Assembly (NCBI RefSeq): GCF_028687635.1
Contig: NZ_JAQTZS010000017.1
Span: 1-53,076, forward strand
Source of the DNA: Malikia sp.
Lineage (GTDB): Bacteria > Pseudomonadota > Gammaproteobacteria > Burkholderiales > Burkholderiaceae_C
Direction: 5' to 3'
Length of the DNA stretch: 53,076 nucleotides
Shown: positions 1 through 10,935 of the stretch, one piece after another
Position numbering within the stretch: the stretch's first letter is position 1
Layout: every line of letters starts with the position of its first letter
Notes under the pieces: generated by a model
What the model was told of the DNA's origin: nothing
Seen by the model: the letters and a program-made list of their open reading frames with translations, nothing else
Databases searched by the model: none
Made by a program: the position numbers and the translations under genes

Positions 1-797
1 ACCGCATCAGCGCCTTCGACGTCATCATGGGCGAGCCGATTCCCGGCAAGGGCGAGCTGCTGACCCGCCTGAGCCTGTTCTGGTTCGACCTGCTGGGCCC
101 GAACGGCCAGAACATCTGCCCGATCCACCTGACCGGCCAGGACCCGACCAGCGTGGTCAGCGACGAGGAAAAGCCCCTGGTCGCCGGCCGCTCGATGCTG
201 GTCAAGCGCCTGAAGCCGATCCCGGTCGAGGCGGTGGTGCGCGGCTACCTGGCCGGCAGCGGCTGGAAGGAATACCAGGAAAGCCGCTCGGTCTGCGGCG
301 TGGCCCTGCCCGAAGGCCTGCGCAACGCGTCCAAGCTGCCCGAGCCGATCTACACCCCGGCCGCCAAGGCCGAGGTCGGCGAGCATGACGAGAACATCAC
401 CTTCGAGAAGACGGTCGAGATGATCGGCCCCGAGCTGGCCGGCAAGATCCGCGAGATCTCGATCCGGCTCTACCAGGCCGCGCGCGACTTCGCCGCCACC
501 AAGGGCATCATCATCGCCGACACCAAGTTCGAGTTCGGCCTCGACACCGACGGCACCCTGGTGCTGATGGACGAGGTGCTGACCCCGGACAGCTCGCGCT
601 ACTGGCCAGCCGACAGCTATGTCGAAGGCAGCAACCCGCCGAGCTTCGACAAGCAGTTCCTGCGCGACTGGCTGGAGACCGCGACCGTCAACGGCCAGCC
701 CTGGAACAAGACCGCCCCGGCGCCGCGCCTGCCACGGGAAGTCATCAGCCAGACCGCCGCCAAGTACCAGGAAGCGCTGGAGCGGGTGCTGGGCTGA
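1..797 (+). CDS. purC: SAICAR synthase, 5' end missing
   Basis: The frame is already open at the left edge (first full codon at base 3) and ends at a TGA at 795-797. The product joins CAIR to aspartate with ATP to make SAICAR in de novo purine synthesis in the cytoplasm. Family blocks seen are [17 protein letters not shown] at the edge, [22 protein letters not shown] and [13 protein letters not shown]. About 264 residues are visible; betaproteobacterial PurC is near 300, so roughly 30-40 N-terminal residues lie outside the window. purE and purK of the same pathway lie at 10.9-12.7 kb in a separate operon. The gene converges on the phosphatase gene at 816. Confidence 0.97.
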   Translation, partial: RISAFDVIMGEPIPGKGELLTRLSLFWFDLLGPNGQNICPIHLTGQDPTSVVSDEEKPLVAGRSMLVKRLKPIPVEAVVRGYLAGSGWKEYQESRSVCGVALPEGLRNASKLPEPIYTPAAKAEVGEHDENITFEKTVEMIGPELAGKIREISIRLYQAARDFAATKGIIIADTKFEFGLDTDGTLVLMDEVLTPDSSRYWPADSYVEGSNPPSFDKQFLRDWLETATVNGQPWNKTAPAPRLPREVISQTAAKYQEALERVLG

Positions 798-803
798 TCA
801 TCC

Positions 804-823
804 TGGGCTGAGCGTTCAGCCCA
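804..823. terminator. Hairpin between convergent purC and gph
   Basis: A perfect 8-bp inverted repeat (TGGGCTGA, loop GCGT, TCAGCCCA) fills the gap between the two convergent genes and contains the gph stop codon at 816-818. There is no T-run on either side, so it may act as a weak bidirectional terminator or only protect the 3' ends. Function is inferred from position. Confidence 0.45.
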
Positions 824-1475
824 GCAACTGGCCGATCCGCTCCAGGTAGGCCAGGGCCGGTACCTGCCCGATCGGCTCGCCGTGGTTGTAGCCGTAGGTC
901 ACCAGCGCGACCGGGCAGCCGGCCGCGTGCGCGGCCTCGGCGTCATTGCGCGAGTCGCCGACCATCAGCGTGCGCGCCGGCGGGGTGCCAAGCGCGCGGC
1001 AGGTCTCCAGCAGCGGCAGCGGATCGGGCTTCTTGCGCGCGAACGAATCACCGCCAAAGACGAACTCGAAATAGCCATCCAGCCCCTTGGCCGCCAACAG
1101 CGGCCGCGCGAAGGCCAGCGGCTTGTTGGTCAGACAGGCCAGCCGCAAACCGGCATCACGCAGCGCCTGCAGGCCCTCGGTCACACCCTCGTAAAGCTCG
1201 GATGCGCTGCCGTTGATGGCCAGGTAATGGCGCTGGTAGGCCTCCCAGGCCGCCTGGTACAGGGCGGGATCGCCGCCGACCTCGGCCAGCGTCTGGCGCA
1301 GCAGATGTTCGCTGCCCTTGCCCACGGTGCGCGCGACGAATTCGCGCTCCACGCGCCGCAGGCCCAGTCCGTCCAGCGTCAGGCCCAGCGCCACGACAAA
1401 GTCACCCTGGGTATCGACCAGGGTGCCATCGAGATCGATGATGGCGGCGTCGAGACGGGAATGGAGCAGCAGCAT
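816..1475 (-). CDS. gph: HAD phosphatase, phosphoglycolate phosphatase-like
   Basis: The 219-residue protein is a HAD hydrolase. The nucleophile motif I is DLDGTLVDT near residue 15, motif II is in CLTNKP, and motif III/IV is KKPDP followed by MVGDSRNDAEAA. The helical cap between motifs I and II and the overall length match Gph, which removes phosphate from 2-phosphoglycolate, a product of DNA 3'-end repair and oxygenase side reactions. Gph paralogues are hard to tell apart, and pyrophosphatase or pyridoxal-phosphate phosphatase activity is possible. The start is the first ATG, 15 codons before the motif, with no clear ribosome site. It is transcribed away from the chemoreceptor gene at 1633. 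Confidence 0.85.
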   Translation of the reverse strand: MLLLHSRLDAAIIDLDGTLVDTQGDFVVALGLTLDGLGLRRVEREFVARTVGKGSEHLLRQTLAEVGGDPALYQAAWEAYQRHYLAINGSASELYEGVTEGLQALRDAGLRLACLTNKPLAFARPLLAAKGLDGYFEFVFGGDSFARKKPDPLPLLETCRALGTPPARTLMVGDSRNDAEAAHAAGCPVALVTYGYNHGEPIGQVPALAYLERIGQLLG

Positions 1476-1553
1476 GAAATGGGGTCAGAAAAGAGGGAAC
1501 AAGCTGCGCCATTGTCCCATTGCGACACCCGCCACGACGGCCATGACCAAACT

Positions 1554-1583
1554 TTGAAAGCAGGATGGCCCTACCCGTATGAT
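1554..1583 (+). promoter_or_regulatory. Sigma70-like promoter for the chemoreceptor gene
   Basis: TTGAAA at 1554-1559 and TATGAT at 1578-1583 are separated by 18 bases. Transcription would start near 1590 and leave a leader of about 40 bases before the ATG at 1633. This is a pattern match only. No convincing sigma28 site was seen. Confidence 0.4.
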
Positions 1584-1632
1584 GTGGACCTGCTGTGCAT
1601 TGTTCAATTTATTTTCAGAAGAATAGGCCATT

Positions 1633-3381
1633 ATGAGACTTTCTGATTTCAGGGTCGCGACGCGCCTCGGGACTGGCTTCGCGCTGGTGCTGGCGCTCCT
1701 GCTCACGATCGCGCTGACCGCGGGCATCCTGATCAAGCGCGTCAATGACAACGGGCGTTACTATTTCGAGAACATCCAGCCTTCGCTGGACGTCGTGTCG
1801 GCGGTCCGTGGCGATCTGGAAAACATCCGTCGCGCCGAAGCCAACCATATCCTGGCCAACTCGGAAGAGGAAATGACCGCCTTCGAGCAGCGCATCGCCA
1901 GCAAGCGCGAGCAACTCAACAGCGCCCTGGCGTCCTACGAGAAATTGGTGGCGGACAACGAGGACAGGCAGCGCTGGCTCCAGGCCCAGTCCAGGGTGGC
2001 GGCTTATCTGGTGATCTGGGACAAGCTCCAGCCGCTGTCGCGTCAGACGGCGACCGACCCGACCGCGATGGAGAAGGCCAGGAGCCTGTTCGCGACCGAC
2101 GGGCTCAAGGCTTTCGATGCCGCCTTGCGCAGTCTGGAGGCGATGTGGGACCACAACGAAACGGTGGGCCAGGCCAAGGTCCAGGACGCGGACGCGGCCT
2201 ACGACACCGCCAAGTTCACCCTGACAGGATTGGGGGCCTTGGCGCTGGCGCTGGGCGGCCTCTCGGCGCTGCTGATCGCCCGTTCGGTGACGCGGCCACT
2301 GACCCAGGCGCAGGTCGCCGTGGAGCGACTGGCCGAGGGTGACCTGACGATCACGCTGCACGCCGAGGGCAGCGACGAGATCGCGCAGCTGGTCCAGGCC
2401 GTGTCCCATATGAAGGACAACCTGGCGCGCACCGTCACTCACATGCGCCAGAACGCCGAAACCGTGGCCAGCGTCAGCGAGCAGATTGCCCACGGCAACC
2501 TCGACATGAGCCAGCGCACCGAGGAGCAGGCCAGCGCGCTGGAGGAAACCTCCGCCTCGATGGAGGAGCTGGGCAGCACCGCGCGCCAGAACGCCGACAA
2601 CGTCAAGCAGGCCACTCAGCTGGCGCTGGGGGCATCGAGCGTGGCGACCCAGGGTGGCGTGGTGGTCGACCAGGTGGTCGACACGATGAAGAGCATCAAC
2701 GAGGCCTCGAAACGGATCGCCGACATCATCAACGTGATCGACGGCATCGCGTTCCAGACCAACATCCTCGCGCTCAACGCGGCGGTCGAGGCCGCGCGCG
2801 CGGGCGAGCAGGGACGTGGCTTCGCCGTGGTCGCGAGCGAGGTGCGCAGCCTCGCGCAGCGCAGCGCCGATGCGGCCAAGGAAATCAAGACCCTGATCAC
2901 GACCAGCGTCGAGCGTGTCGGGCGCGGCACGGTGCTGGTCGATCAGGCGGGCACCACGATGAGCGAGGTCGTCACCTCGATCAAGCGCGTGACCGACCTG
3001 ATGAACGAGATCAATGTCGCCAGCAACGAGCAAAGCAGCAACGTCGCCCAGGTCAGCAACGCCGTGACCCAGATGGACCGCGTGACCCAGCAGAACGCCG
3101 CGCTGGTCGAGGAAAGCGCGGCCGCCGCCGAAAGCCTCAAGCAGCAGGCCCACGACCTGGTGCAAGCCGTCGCGGTGTTCAAGTTGGCGCCTGGCAGCTC
3201 GGGAGCCGGTGGCGCAGCGGTCATCCGCCCCTCGACGGTGTACCGACCACCCGTTTCGCGGCCGGCACCCCGGCCCGCGGCCAGCCCGCCGGCCCGAGTG
3301 ACCGAGTCACCATCGGCTCCGGCGCTTGGGTCGGGAGCAGCCAAGGTGCCTGATGATGATGACGACTGGACCACGTTCTGA
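1633..3381 (+). CDS. Methyl-accepting chemotaxis protein
   Basis: A 582-residue transmembrane chemoreceptor. A first membrane helix lies at about residues 12-33, a four-helix-type periplasmic sensor runs to about 190, and a second helix is at about 196-217. It is followed by a HAMP domain (ITRPL-type start, here VTRPLTQAQ) and a long signalling coiled coil. The hairpin tip at about 363-413 has the near-invariant IAFQTNILALNAAVEAARAG motif that contacts CheA and CheW. After a Pro/Ala-rich linker the protein ends in DDDDDWTTF, similar to the NWETF pentapeptide that tethers CheR/CheB in Tsr and Tar. The ligand cannot be told from sequence. A peptidase gene follows after 5 bases, so the two are probably co-transcribed. 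Confidence 0.95.
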   Translation: MRLSDFRVATRLGTGFALVLALLLTIALTAGILIKRVNDNGRYYFENIQPSLDVVSAVRGDLENIRRAEANHILANSEEEMTAFEQRIASKREQLNSALASYEKLVADNEDRQRWLQAQSRVAAYLVIWDKLQPLSRQTATDPTAMEKARSLFATDGLKAFDAALRSLEAMWDHNETVGQAKVQDADAAYDTAKFTLTGLGALALALGGLSALLIARSVTRPLTQAQVAVERLAEGDLTITLHAEGSDEIAQLVQAVSHMKDNLARTVTHMRQNAETVASVSEQIAHGNLDMSQRTEEQASALEETSASMEELGSTARQNADNVKQATQLALGASSVATQGGVVVDQVVDTMKSINEASKRIADIINVIDGIAFQTNILALNAAVEAARAGEQGRGFAVVASEVRSLAQRSADAAKEIKTLITTSVERVGRGTVLVDQAGTTMSEVVTSIKRVTDLMNEINVASNEQSSNVAQVSNAVTQMDRVTQQNAALVEESAAAAESLKQQAHDLVQAVAVFKLAPGSSGAGGAAVIRPSTVYRPPVSRPAPRPAASPPARVTESPSAPALGSGAAKVPDDDDDWTTF

Positions 3382-3386
3382 TCCCG

Positions 3387-4166
3387 ATGAAAACCTCACA
3401 GCCCAAGGATCCGATGGCCAGCCGACCCGCCGTGGACCCGCTGTTCCTGGCGACCGCTGGCATCACCACCTATGACGGCAGCCGGGCGCTGACCAACGCC
3501 AGCGGCTTCTTCTTCCAGCGCGAGGATCGGCTCTACCTGGTGACCAGCCGCCATGTCCTGGTCGACAAGGCCAGCCATCACTACCCGGACCGGATCGAGA
3601 TCGTGCTGCACCTGGACGCCAGGGACCTCACCCGCTACACCAGCTGCTCGATCCCGCTCTATGAGAAGGGGACCGCCGTCTGGCACCAGGGGCAGGACAG
3701 TGGCGGCGACATCGATGTCGCGGTGCTGCAGGTCGATCGCCAGGCCCTGCCGGAAGGCGCCATCGTGATTGCCTTCACGCCCGAACATCTGCCGCCGTCC
3801 TTTGATGCGGTGCCGGCCGATGCGGCGCTGTGCATCGCGGGTTTTCCGCTGGGTTTCCGGGACACGGTGCACCAGCTGCCGGTGCTGCGCCATGCCGTCA
3901 TCGCGTCGCCGTTCGGCATCCGTTTTCAGGGGCGCGGCTTCTTCCTGACCGACGCGCGCACCCATCGCGGCACCAGTGGCGCGCCAGTCGTGATGCGTAA
4001 TCCCTCACCCGGACCGGCCAGCCGCGAGCTGCCCTGGCGCCTGCTGGGGGTGCATTCGTCCCGCATGGACATGGGCAACCGCGACCGGGAGCTGGACGAA
4101 TCACTGGGCCTGAACTGCGCCTGGTACGCCGACATCCTGCTCACGCTGACCCAGAAAAAGCCGTAA
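3387..4166 (+). CDS. Trypsin-like serine peptidase
   Basis: The 259-residue protein has the chymotrypsin-fold triad: His56 in VTSRHVL, Asp110 in DVAVLQV and Ser197 in HRGTSGAPVV. No PDZ domain, signal peptide or membrane helix is visible, so it differs from DegP/DegS and is probably cytoplasmic. The start at 3387 follows the chemoreceptor stop by 5 bases but has no ribosome site. An in-frame ATG at 3414 has AAGGA at 3405-3409 and may be the real start; both keep the triad. Placement directly behind a chemoreceptor suggests co-expression. The substrate is unknown. Confidence 0.8.
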   Translation: MKTSQPKDPMASRPAVDPLFLATAGITTYDGSRALTNASGFFFQREDRLYLVTSRHVLVDKASHHYPDRIEIVLHLDARDLTRYTSCSIPLYEKGTAVWHQGQDSGGDIDVAVLQVDRQALPEGAIVIAFTPEHLPPSFDAVPADAALCIAGFPLGFRDTVHQLPVLRHAVIASPFGIRFQGRGFFLTDARTHRGTSGAPVVMRNPSPGPASRELPWRLLGVHSSRMDMGNRDRELDESLGLNCAWYADILLTLTQKKP

Positions 4167-4176
4167 AGCGGCAGAC

Positions 4177-4200
4177 GAAAAAAGCCGCCCGCAGGCGGCT
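4177..4200 (-). terminator. Rho-independent terminator of gdhA
   Basis: Inverted repeat AGCCGCC at 4183-4189 and GGCGGCT at 4194-4200 with a CGCA loop. On the minus strand the stem is followed by a run of T (the A-run at 4178-4183 of the plus strand), the form expected for a terminator of gdhA, whose stop lies about 20 bases before it. Confidence 0.85.
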
Positions 4201-4221
4201 CGGCGCTCGGCGCGGTGAGGT

Positions 4222-5709
<1,488 letters not shown>

Positions 5710-5817
5710 TCAGCCTGGCTCGCTCATGCGCGGACACGGGCTTTGTAAACGCATGAATGAAATTTGTTAACCGAATTTGATTGTCGGATTGAGGCTACCC
5801 GGACAGAATGATCCATC

Positions 5818-8800
5818 ATGAAAAATTCAAGCATCAAGTCGCTGCTGGTCGCCAACCGAGGCGAGATCGCCATCCGCGTGATGCGGGCCGCCACCGAGAT
5901 GGGGCTGCGCACGGTGGCGGTCTACTCGCACGAGGACCGCTTCGCGCTGCACCGCACCAAGGCCGACGAGACCTATCTGGTGGGCGCCGGCCAGAAGCCG
6001 ATCGCGGCCTATCTCGACATCGCCGAGATCATCCGCGTGGCCAGGGAAGCCAAGGTGGACGCGATCCACCCCGGCTACGGCTTCCTGTCCGAGAACCCCG
6101 ACTTCGCCGACGCCTGCGCGGCCGCCGGCATCGCCTTCATCGGCCCCCAGGGCGACGTCATGCGCACCCTGGGCAACAAGGTGGCCGCGCGCAACCTGGC
6201 GCAGTCGGTCGGGGTGCCGGTGATGCCGGCGACGCCGCCGCTGTCCCACGATCCCGACGAGGCGCTGGCCGCCGCCGCCGAGGTCGGCTACCCCGTCATG
6301 CTCAAGGCCAGCTGGGGCGGCGGCGGACGCGGCATGCGCATCATCCAGAACGAGCAGGAGCTCCTCACCCAGATGCCGGTGGCGCGCCGGGAAGCGCAGA
6401 CGGCCTTCGGCAACGACGAGATCTACCTCGAAAAGCTGGTGCAGCGCGCGCGCCATGTCGAGGTCCAGCTGCTGGGTGACCGCCACGGCCACCTGCTGCA
6501 CCTGTTCGAGCGCGACTGCACGGTGCAGCGGCGCAACCAGAAGGTGGTCGAGCGGGCACCGGCGCCCTACCTGGACCCCGCCACCCGCCAGGCGCTGTGC
6601 GAGGCCGCGCTCAAGATCGGTCGCGCGGTCAACTACACCCACGCCGGCACGGTCGAGTTCCTGATGGACGCCGACAGCGGCGCCTTCTACTTCATCGAGG
6701 TCAACCCGCGCATCCAGGTCGAGCACACCGTGACCGAGGCGATCACCGGCATCGACCTGGTCAAGGCGCAGATCGCGATCAGCCAGGGCGCCGAGATCGG
6801 CGTGGCCGGCGCCGTCGTGCCGGCCCAGGACGAGATCCGCCTCAATGGCCACGCGCTGCAATGCCGCGTCACCACCGAGGACCCCGAGAAAGGCTTCGCG
6901 CCCGACCATGGGCAGCTGTCGACCTACCGCTCGCCCGGCGGCTTCGGCGTGCGCCTCGACGGCGGCACGGCCTATTCGGGCGCCGTCATCACGCCGCACT
7001 ACGACAGCCTGCTGGTCAAGGTCACGACCTGGGGTTCGAGCGCCGACAACGCGACCGCGCGCATGGACCGCGCGCTGCGCGAATTCCGCATCCGTGGCGT
7101 GGCGACCAACCTGGCCTTCCTAGAGAACCTGATCGCGCATCCGCTGTTCAAGAGCGGGGCCTGCACGACACGCTTCATCGACCAGACGCCCGAGCTGCTC
7201 AAGGTAAAGCCGCGGCACGACCGCGCGACCAAGCTGCTCAAGTACCTGGGCGAGGTCAGCGTCAACGGCCACTCCGAGATGAAGGGCCGCAGCCTGCCGA
7301 GCCTGCCGCTGCCCGCGCCCATCAAGCCGGCCTGCGACCTGACGCGGCCGCCGCCGCAGGGCATGCGCGACCGGCTCAAGAGCCTGGGTCCGGTGGGCTT
7401 CGCCCAGTGGATCAAGGCCCAGCAGCGCGTGCTGCTGACCGACACCACCATGCGCGACGCGCACCAGTCCTTGCTGGCCACCCGCATGCGCACCCACGAC
7501 ATGCTGGAGATCGCGCCGCACTACGCGCGCCTGGCACCCGAGCTGTTCTCGCTCGAATGCTGGGGCGGCGCCACCTTCGACGTGGCGATGCGCTTCCTGG
7601 GCGAGGACCCCTGGCAGCGTCTGGCGCAGATCCGCGCCGCCGCGCCCAACATGCTGCTGCAGATGCTGCTGCGCGCCTCCAACGCGGTCGGCTACACCAA
7701 CTACCCCGACAACGTGGTCAAGTTCTTCGTGCAGCAGGCGGCCCAGGGCGGCATCGATGTCTTCCGCGTCTTCGACTCGCTCAATTCGGTCGACAACATG
7801 CGGGTGGCGATGGACGCGGTCAACGAGACCGGCAGCCTGTGCGAGGCCGCGATCTGCTACACCGGCGACCTGTTCGACCAGAACCGCTCGAAGTACGACC
7901 TGGCCTACTACGTCCGGATGGCCAAGGCGCTGGAGAAGGCCGGCGCCCATGTGCTGGCGATCAAGGACATGGCCGGCGTCTGCCGCCCACGCGCGGCCTC
8001 CGCCCTGGTCAAGGCCCTGAAGGAAGAGACCGGCCTGCCGATCCACTTCCACACCCACGACACCAGCGGGCTGGCCGGCGCCAGCGTGCTGGCGGCGATC
8101 GAGGCCGGCTGTGACATCGTCGATGGCGCGCTCGACGCCATGAGCGGCCTGACCTCGCAGCCGAACCTGGGCAGCATCGTCGCGGCGCTGGAAGGCTCGG
8201 CGCGCGACACCCAGCTCGACCCCAGCGCGCTGCGCGGCCTGTCGCACTACTGGGAAGGGGTGCGGCGCTACTACGCGCCGTTCGAGAGCGAGATCCGCTG
8301 TGGCACCTCGGACGTGTATCGCCACGAGATGCCCGGCGGCCAGTACACCAACCTGCGCGAGCAGGCCCGCTCGATGGGGCTGGAGCCGCGCTGGCCGGAT
8401 ATCGCCGAGGCCTATGCCCAGGTCAACCTGCTGTTCGGCGACATCGTCAAGGTCACGCCGACTTCCAAGGTGGTGGGCGACCTGGCGCTGTTCATGGTCG
8501 CCAACGACCTGACGCCCGAGGACGTGCTCAACCCCGAGCGCGAGATCGCCTTCCCCGAGTCGGTGGTGCAGCTGATGCGCGGCGAGCTCGGCTTCCCCGC
8601 AGACGGCTTCCCCGAGGCGCTGCAGCGCAAGGTGCTCAGGGGCCACGCGCCGCTGACCGGCCGCCCCGGCGAGCACCTGCCCGCCGTGGACCTGGAGGCC
8701 GCGCGCGAGCAGGCGCAGAAACTCGTCGGCCACGCCGTCAACGACCAGGAGCTGGCCTCCTACCTGATGTACCCCAAGGTCTACCAGACCTACAGCCGCC

Positions 8801-9273
8801 AGCGCGGCCAGTATGGCGATGTCAGCTTGATCCCGACGCCGGCCTATTTCTACGGCCTGCAGGACCACGAGGAGATCGCGGTCACGATCGAGAAGGGCAA
8901 GACGCTGCACCTGCGCATCGAGGGCCGCACGCCGGCCGACGACGAGGGCAGGTGCCGGCTGTTCTTCGAGCTCAACGGCCAGCCGCGCATGGTGCGGGTG
9001 GCGCTGCTGGGCGCGGCGGTCAGCACCAAGTCGCTGCCCCAGGCCGAGGAGGACAACCCGGCCCATGTGCCGTCACCGATGCCGGGCACGGTCGCGCGGC
9101 TGGCAGTCAAGGAAGGCCAGCGCGTGCTCAAGGGCGATATGCTGGTCAGCATCGAGGCGATGAAGATGGAGAGCCTGGTGGTGGCCGAGCGCGAGGCGAC
9201 GGTCAAGACCATCCATGTCAAGCCTGGCGATGCCGTGCCGGCCAAGGCGCTGCTGCTGGAACTGGAAGCTTGA
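5818..9273 (+). CDS. pyc: Pyruvate carboxylase, single polypeptide
   Basis: This 1151-residue biotin enzyme carboxylates pyruvate to oxaloacetate with ATP and bicarbonate. Domains run in the order of one-chain enzymes: biotin carboxylase (1 to about 455, with the glycine-rich KASWGGGGRGM loop and EVNPRIQVEHTVTE), carboxyltransferase (from about 540; metal ligands in TTMRDAHQS and HFHTHDTSG, carbamylated lysine in AIKDMAGVCRP), then a C-terminal biotinyl domain. Biotin attaches to Lys1116 in the motif EAMKMES. The length and lack of frameshifts indicate a working gene. It stands alone between a divergent gdhA and a strong terminator. Confidence 0.97.
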   Translation: MKNSSIKSLLVANRGEIAIRVMRAATEMGLRTVAVYSHEDRFALHRTKADETYLVGAGQKPIAAYLDIAEIIRVAREAKVDAIHPGYGFLSENPDFADACAAAGIAFIGPQGDVMRTLGNKVAARNLAQSVGVPVMPATPPLSHDPDEALAAAAEVGYPVMLKASWGGGGRGMRIIQNEQELLTQMPVARREAQTAFGNDEIYLEKLVQRARHVEVQLLGDRHGHLLHLFERDCTVQRRNQKVVERAPAPYLDPATRQALCEAALKIGRAVNYTHAGTVEFLMDADSGAFYFIEVNPRIQVEHTVTEAITGIDLVKAQIAISQGAEIGVAGAVVPAQDEIRLNGHALQCRVTTEDPEKGFAPDHGQLSTYRSPGGFGVRLDGGTAYSGAVITPHYDSLLVKVTTWGSSADNATARMDRALREFRIRGVATNLAFLENLIAHPLFKSGACTTRFIDQTPELLKVKPRHDRATKLLKYLGEVSVNGHSEMKGRSLPSLPLPAPIKPACDLTRPPPQGMRDRLKSLGPVGFAQWIKAQQRVLLTDTTMRDAHQSLLATRMRTHDMLEIAPHYARLAPELFSLECWGGATFDVAMRFLGEDPWQRLAQIRAAAPNMLLQMLLRASNAVGYTNYPDNVVKFFVQQAAQGGIDVFRVFDSLNSVDNMRVAMDAVNETGSLCEAAICYTGDLFDQNRSKYDLAYYVRMAKALEKAGAHVLAIKDMAGVCRPRAASALVKALKEETGLPIHFHTHDTSGLAGASVLAAIEAGCDIVDGALDAMSGLTSQPNLGSIVAALEGSARDTQLDPSALRGLSHYWEGVRRYYAPFESEIRCGTSDVYRHEMPGGQYTNLREQARSMGLEPRWPDIAEAYAQVNLLFGDIVKVTPTSKVVGDLALFMVANDLTPEDVLNPEREIAFPESVVQLMRGELGFPADGFPEALQRKVLRGHAPLTGRPGEHLPAVDLEAAREQAQKLVGHAVNDQELASYLMYPKVYQTYSRQRGQYGDVSLIPTPAYFYGLQDHEEIAVTIEKGKTLHLRIEGRTPADDEGRCRLFFELNGQPRMVRVALLGAAVSTKSLPQAEEDNPAHVPSPMPGTVARLAVKEGQRVLKGDMLVSIEAMKMESLVVAEREATVKTIHVKPGDAVPAKALLLELEA

Positions 9274-9280
9274 AAACCAA

Positions 9281-9315
9281 AAGCCCGCAGTCGCGAATGC
9301 AACTGCGGGCTTTTT
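9281..9315 (+). terminator. Rho-independent terminator after pyc
   Basis: An 11-bp perfect stem (9281-9291 with 9302-9312), a 10-base loop and a TTTTT run at 9311-9315, starting 8 bases after the pyc stop. The A-rich left flank could also let it stop transcripts coming from the tRNA on the other strand. Confidence 0.9.
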
Positions 9316-9318
9316 ATC

Positions 9319-9394
9319 TGGTGGCCTGGGACGGAATCGAACCATCGACACGCGGATTTTCAATCCGCTGCTCTACCAACTGAGCTACCGGGCC
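9319..9394 (-). tRNA. tRNA-Phe (anticodon GAA)
   Basis: Read on the minus strand this is a 76-base cloverleaf with encoded CCA. The anticodon arm is GCGGA-TTGAAAA-TCCGC, giving anticodon GAA. The D arm is GCTC/GAGC and the T arm is GATGG-TTCGATT-CCGTC. The acceptor stem GGCCCGG pairs with CCAGGCC except for a C-A mismatch at position 5-68. The pyc terminator lies just downstream on this strand. Confidence 0.95.
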
Positions 9395-9426
9395 AAGTCT
9401 TCGATTATGACACAAGCCGGAGCGGT

Positions 9427-9828
9427 TCAGCCGGCCTTGCCGCGCGCCTCGTACGGACAATGGTTCGGTCGCGGTCCCACCTGCGGGTGCAGGCGGCAGG
9501 TGCCGGGGCGCTTGTCGTAGACGGTGCAGCGGCGCGTCCTGGCGTCGAGGAACTGGCAATCCCCGCTGGCCCGGCGCGCCAGCGTGAAAATGCTGTTGCG
9601 GAAGTTGAAGTGGTCGATCAGCCCGGCCTTGCTCAGGCGCTTGGCGATCTGCTTGGGTTCCTCGTGCTCGGCCTCGAAGGGGTCGACCAGCTCCAGCCGT
9701 ACCAGGTCGGGCAACCTGACCTCGACCGGCATGGTGCAGCAGTTGGCGACGCAGTTGTCGCACAGGCCGCCGCGGTAGCGGGTCCAGGTATCGAGCCGGT
9801 CGACGTCGACGTAACGCAGGGTTCTCAC
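9427..9828 (-). CDS. YkgJ-type cysteine-cluster protein
   Basis: A 133-residue protein with eight cysteines placed as in the YkgJ/CxxCxxCC family: CDNCVANCC near residue 23, then CQF, RRCTVY, GTCRLHP and HCPYE. The family is predicted to bind zinc or iron-sulfur; no reaction is established. The start is a GTG at 9828, 13 bases behind the thioredoxin-like gene, so the two are likely co-transcribed. No ribosome site is obvious and no signal peptide is seen, so it is probably cytoplasmic. Confidence 0.8.
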   Translation of the reverse strand: MRTLRYVDVDRLDTWTRYRGGLCDNCVANCCTMPVEVRLPDLVRLELVDPFEAEHEEPKQIAKRLSKAGLIDHFNFRNSIFTLARRASGDCQFLDARTRRCTVYDKRPGTCRLHPQVGPRPNHCPYEARGKAG

Positions 9829-9841
9829 CGGATGGGTGCGA

Positions 9842-10819
9842 TCAGTTCAGCGCCATGCTGAGCTTGCGGCGGTAGCGCGCCACCAGCTCGGCCTGCGGGT
9901 CCTGCTGCTGCACGACCGGAGCCGCGATCTCGATGCCGCCGGCGCCCTTGCCCGCCGCACCGGGATCGGCCTTCGGCTTCGGGGGCGTCAGCAGCTCCAG
10001 CAGCGCGACATAGGTCTTGCGCGGCGCCTCGTCGGCCCATTTCTTGTCGCGCATGATGATTTCGAGCAGCTCCTCCATCGCGGCCTGCCAGTCGTCCTGG
10101 GCGATCAGCAGCCGGCTCTTGGCGAAGCGGCTGTCGAAGTCGCGCTTGTTGGCCGCGATCGCCTCGTCGAACTGCTCCAGCCGCCACTGGCCGCGCGGGT
10201 CGTTGCTGACGAATTCGAGCGCGTTGAGCCATTGCTGCAGCGCCTCGAAGCGCAGCTGCAGCGGGATCTGGCCCATCGCGGGCGCCAGCGCGGCGGCGGC
10301 CTCGGCCAGCTGGCCGTGACTGATCAGCCGCTTGACGTAGTCGAAGCGCAGGTCGTCATTGCCGGGGTTCTGCGCCAGCGCGTCGGCCATCTGCTCCTGC
10401 ACCGAGCGGCCATCGGCCGCCTGGGCCGGTTCCGCATCGAGCCGGACTTCGGCTTCTTCCTCGACCTCCGCCTGCTGCTCGGCGGCGGGCAGGTGCTTGG
10501 CCAGGAAGGTGCGCAACTGCTCCGGCGGCAAGGCACCCACGAAGCCATCGACCGGCTGGCCGTCCTTGAACAGCACGCAGAACGGGATGCTGCGCACGCC
10601 GAACATCTCCGACAGCTGACCGGCGATTTCGGGCGTCTTGTCGGCGTCGAGCTTGGCCAGCACGAAGCGGCCGCCTTGCTCGGTCTCCAGCTGTTCGAGC
10701 CGCGGACCCAGCTGCTTGCAGGGGCCACACCATTCGGCCCAGATGTCCAGCAGCACTGGCACCCGGAACGAGGCATTGATGACTTCGGCTTCGAAATTGA
10801 CAAGGTTGACGTCGATCAT
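9842..10819 (-). CDS. Thioredoxin-TPR protein, CnoX/YbbN-like
   Basis: The N-terminal half (about residues 1-110) is a thioredoxin domain with a complete WCGPC redox site and the cis-proline segment RSIPFCVLF. The C-terminal half is helical, of the TPR-like type seen in CnoX (YbbN), with an Ala/Glu-rich linker between. In E. coli CnoX is a holdase that passes clients to GroEL and DnaK. The full CxxC suggests redox activity here. Start [10 protein letters not shown] at 10819 was chosen (325 residues); the frame is open to 10879 but that extension has no family support. It lies upstream of the YkgJ-type gene and is divergent from purE. Confidence 0.85.
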   Translation of the reverse strand: MIDVNLVNFEAEVINASFRVPVLLDIWAEWCGPCKQLGPRLEQLETEQGGRFVLAKLDADKTPEIAGQLSEMFGVRSIPFCVLFKDGQPVDGFVGALPPEQLRTFLAKHLPAAEQQAEVEEEAEVRLDAEPAQAADGRSVQEQMADALAQNPGNDDLRFDYVKRLISHGQLAEAAAALAPAMGQIPLQLRFEALQQWLNALEFVSNDPRGQWRLEQFDEAIAANKRDFDSRFAKSRLLIAQDDWQAAMEELLEIIMRDKKWADEAPRKTYVALLELLTPPKPKADPGAAGKGAGGIEIAAPVVQQQDPQAELVARYRRKLSMALN

Positions 10820-10935
10820 GGAATGGCGCGTTGAGGTCGAAGGTAAAAGCCGGCGGCGGGTCAGCCAGGCCGATTGCAAGGATTTTGCCCCTTATCTGGG
10901 GGCCAAAAGTAAAATCGCAACTTTTGGAGTGGCTT

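Noticed and set aside
7120-9066. Long minus-strand open frame opposite pyc
   Set aside because: Low-complexity Arg/Gln/His-rich shadow; the sense strand carries all pyruvate carboxylase motifs.
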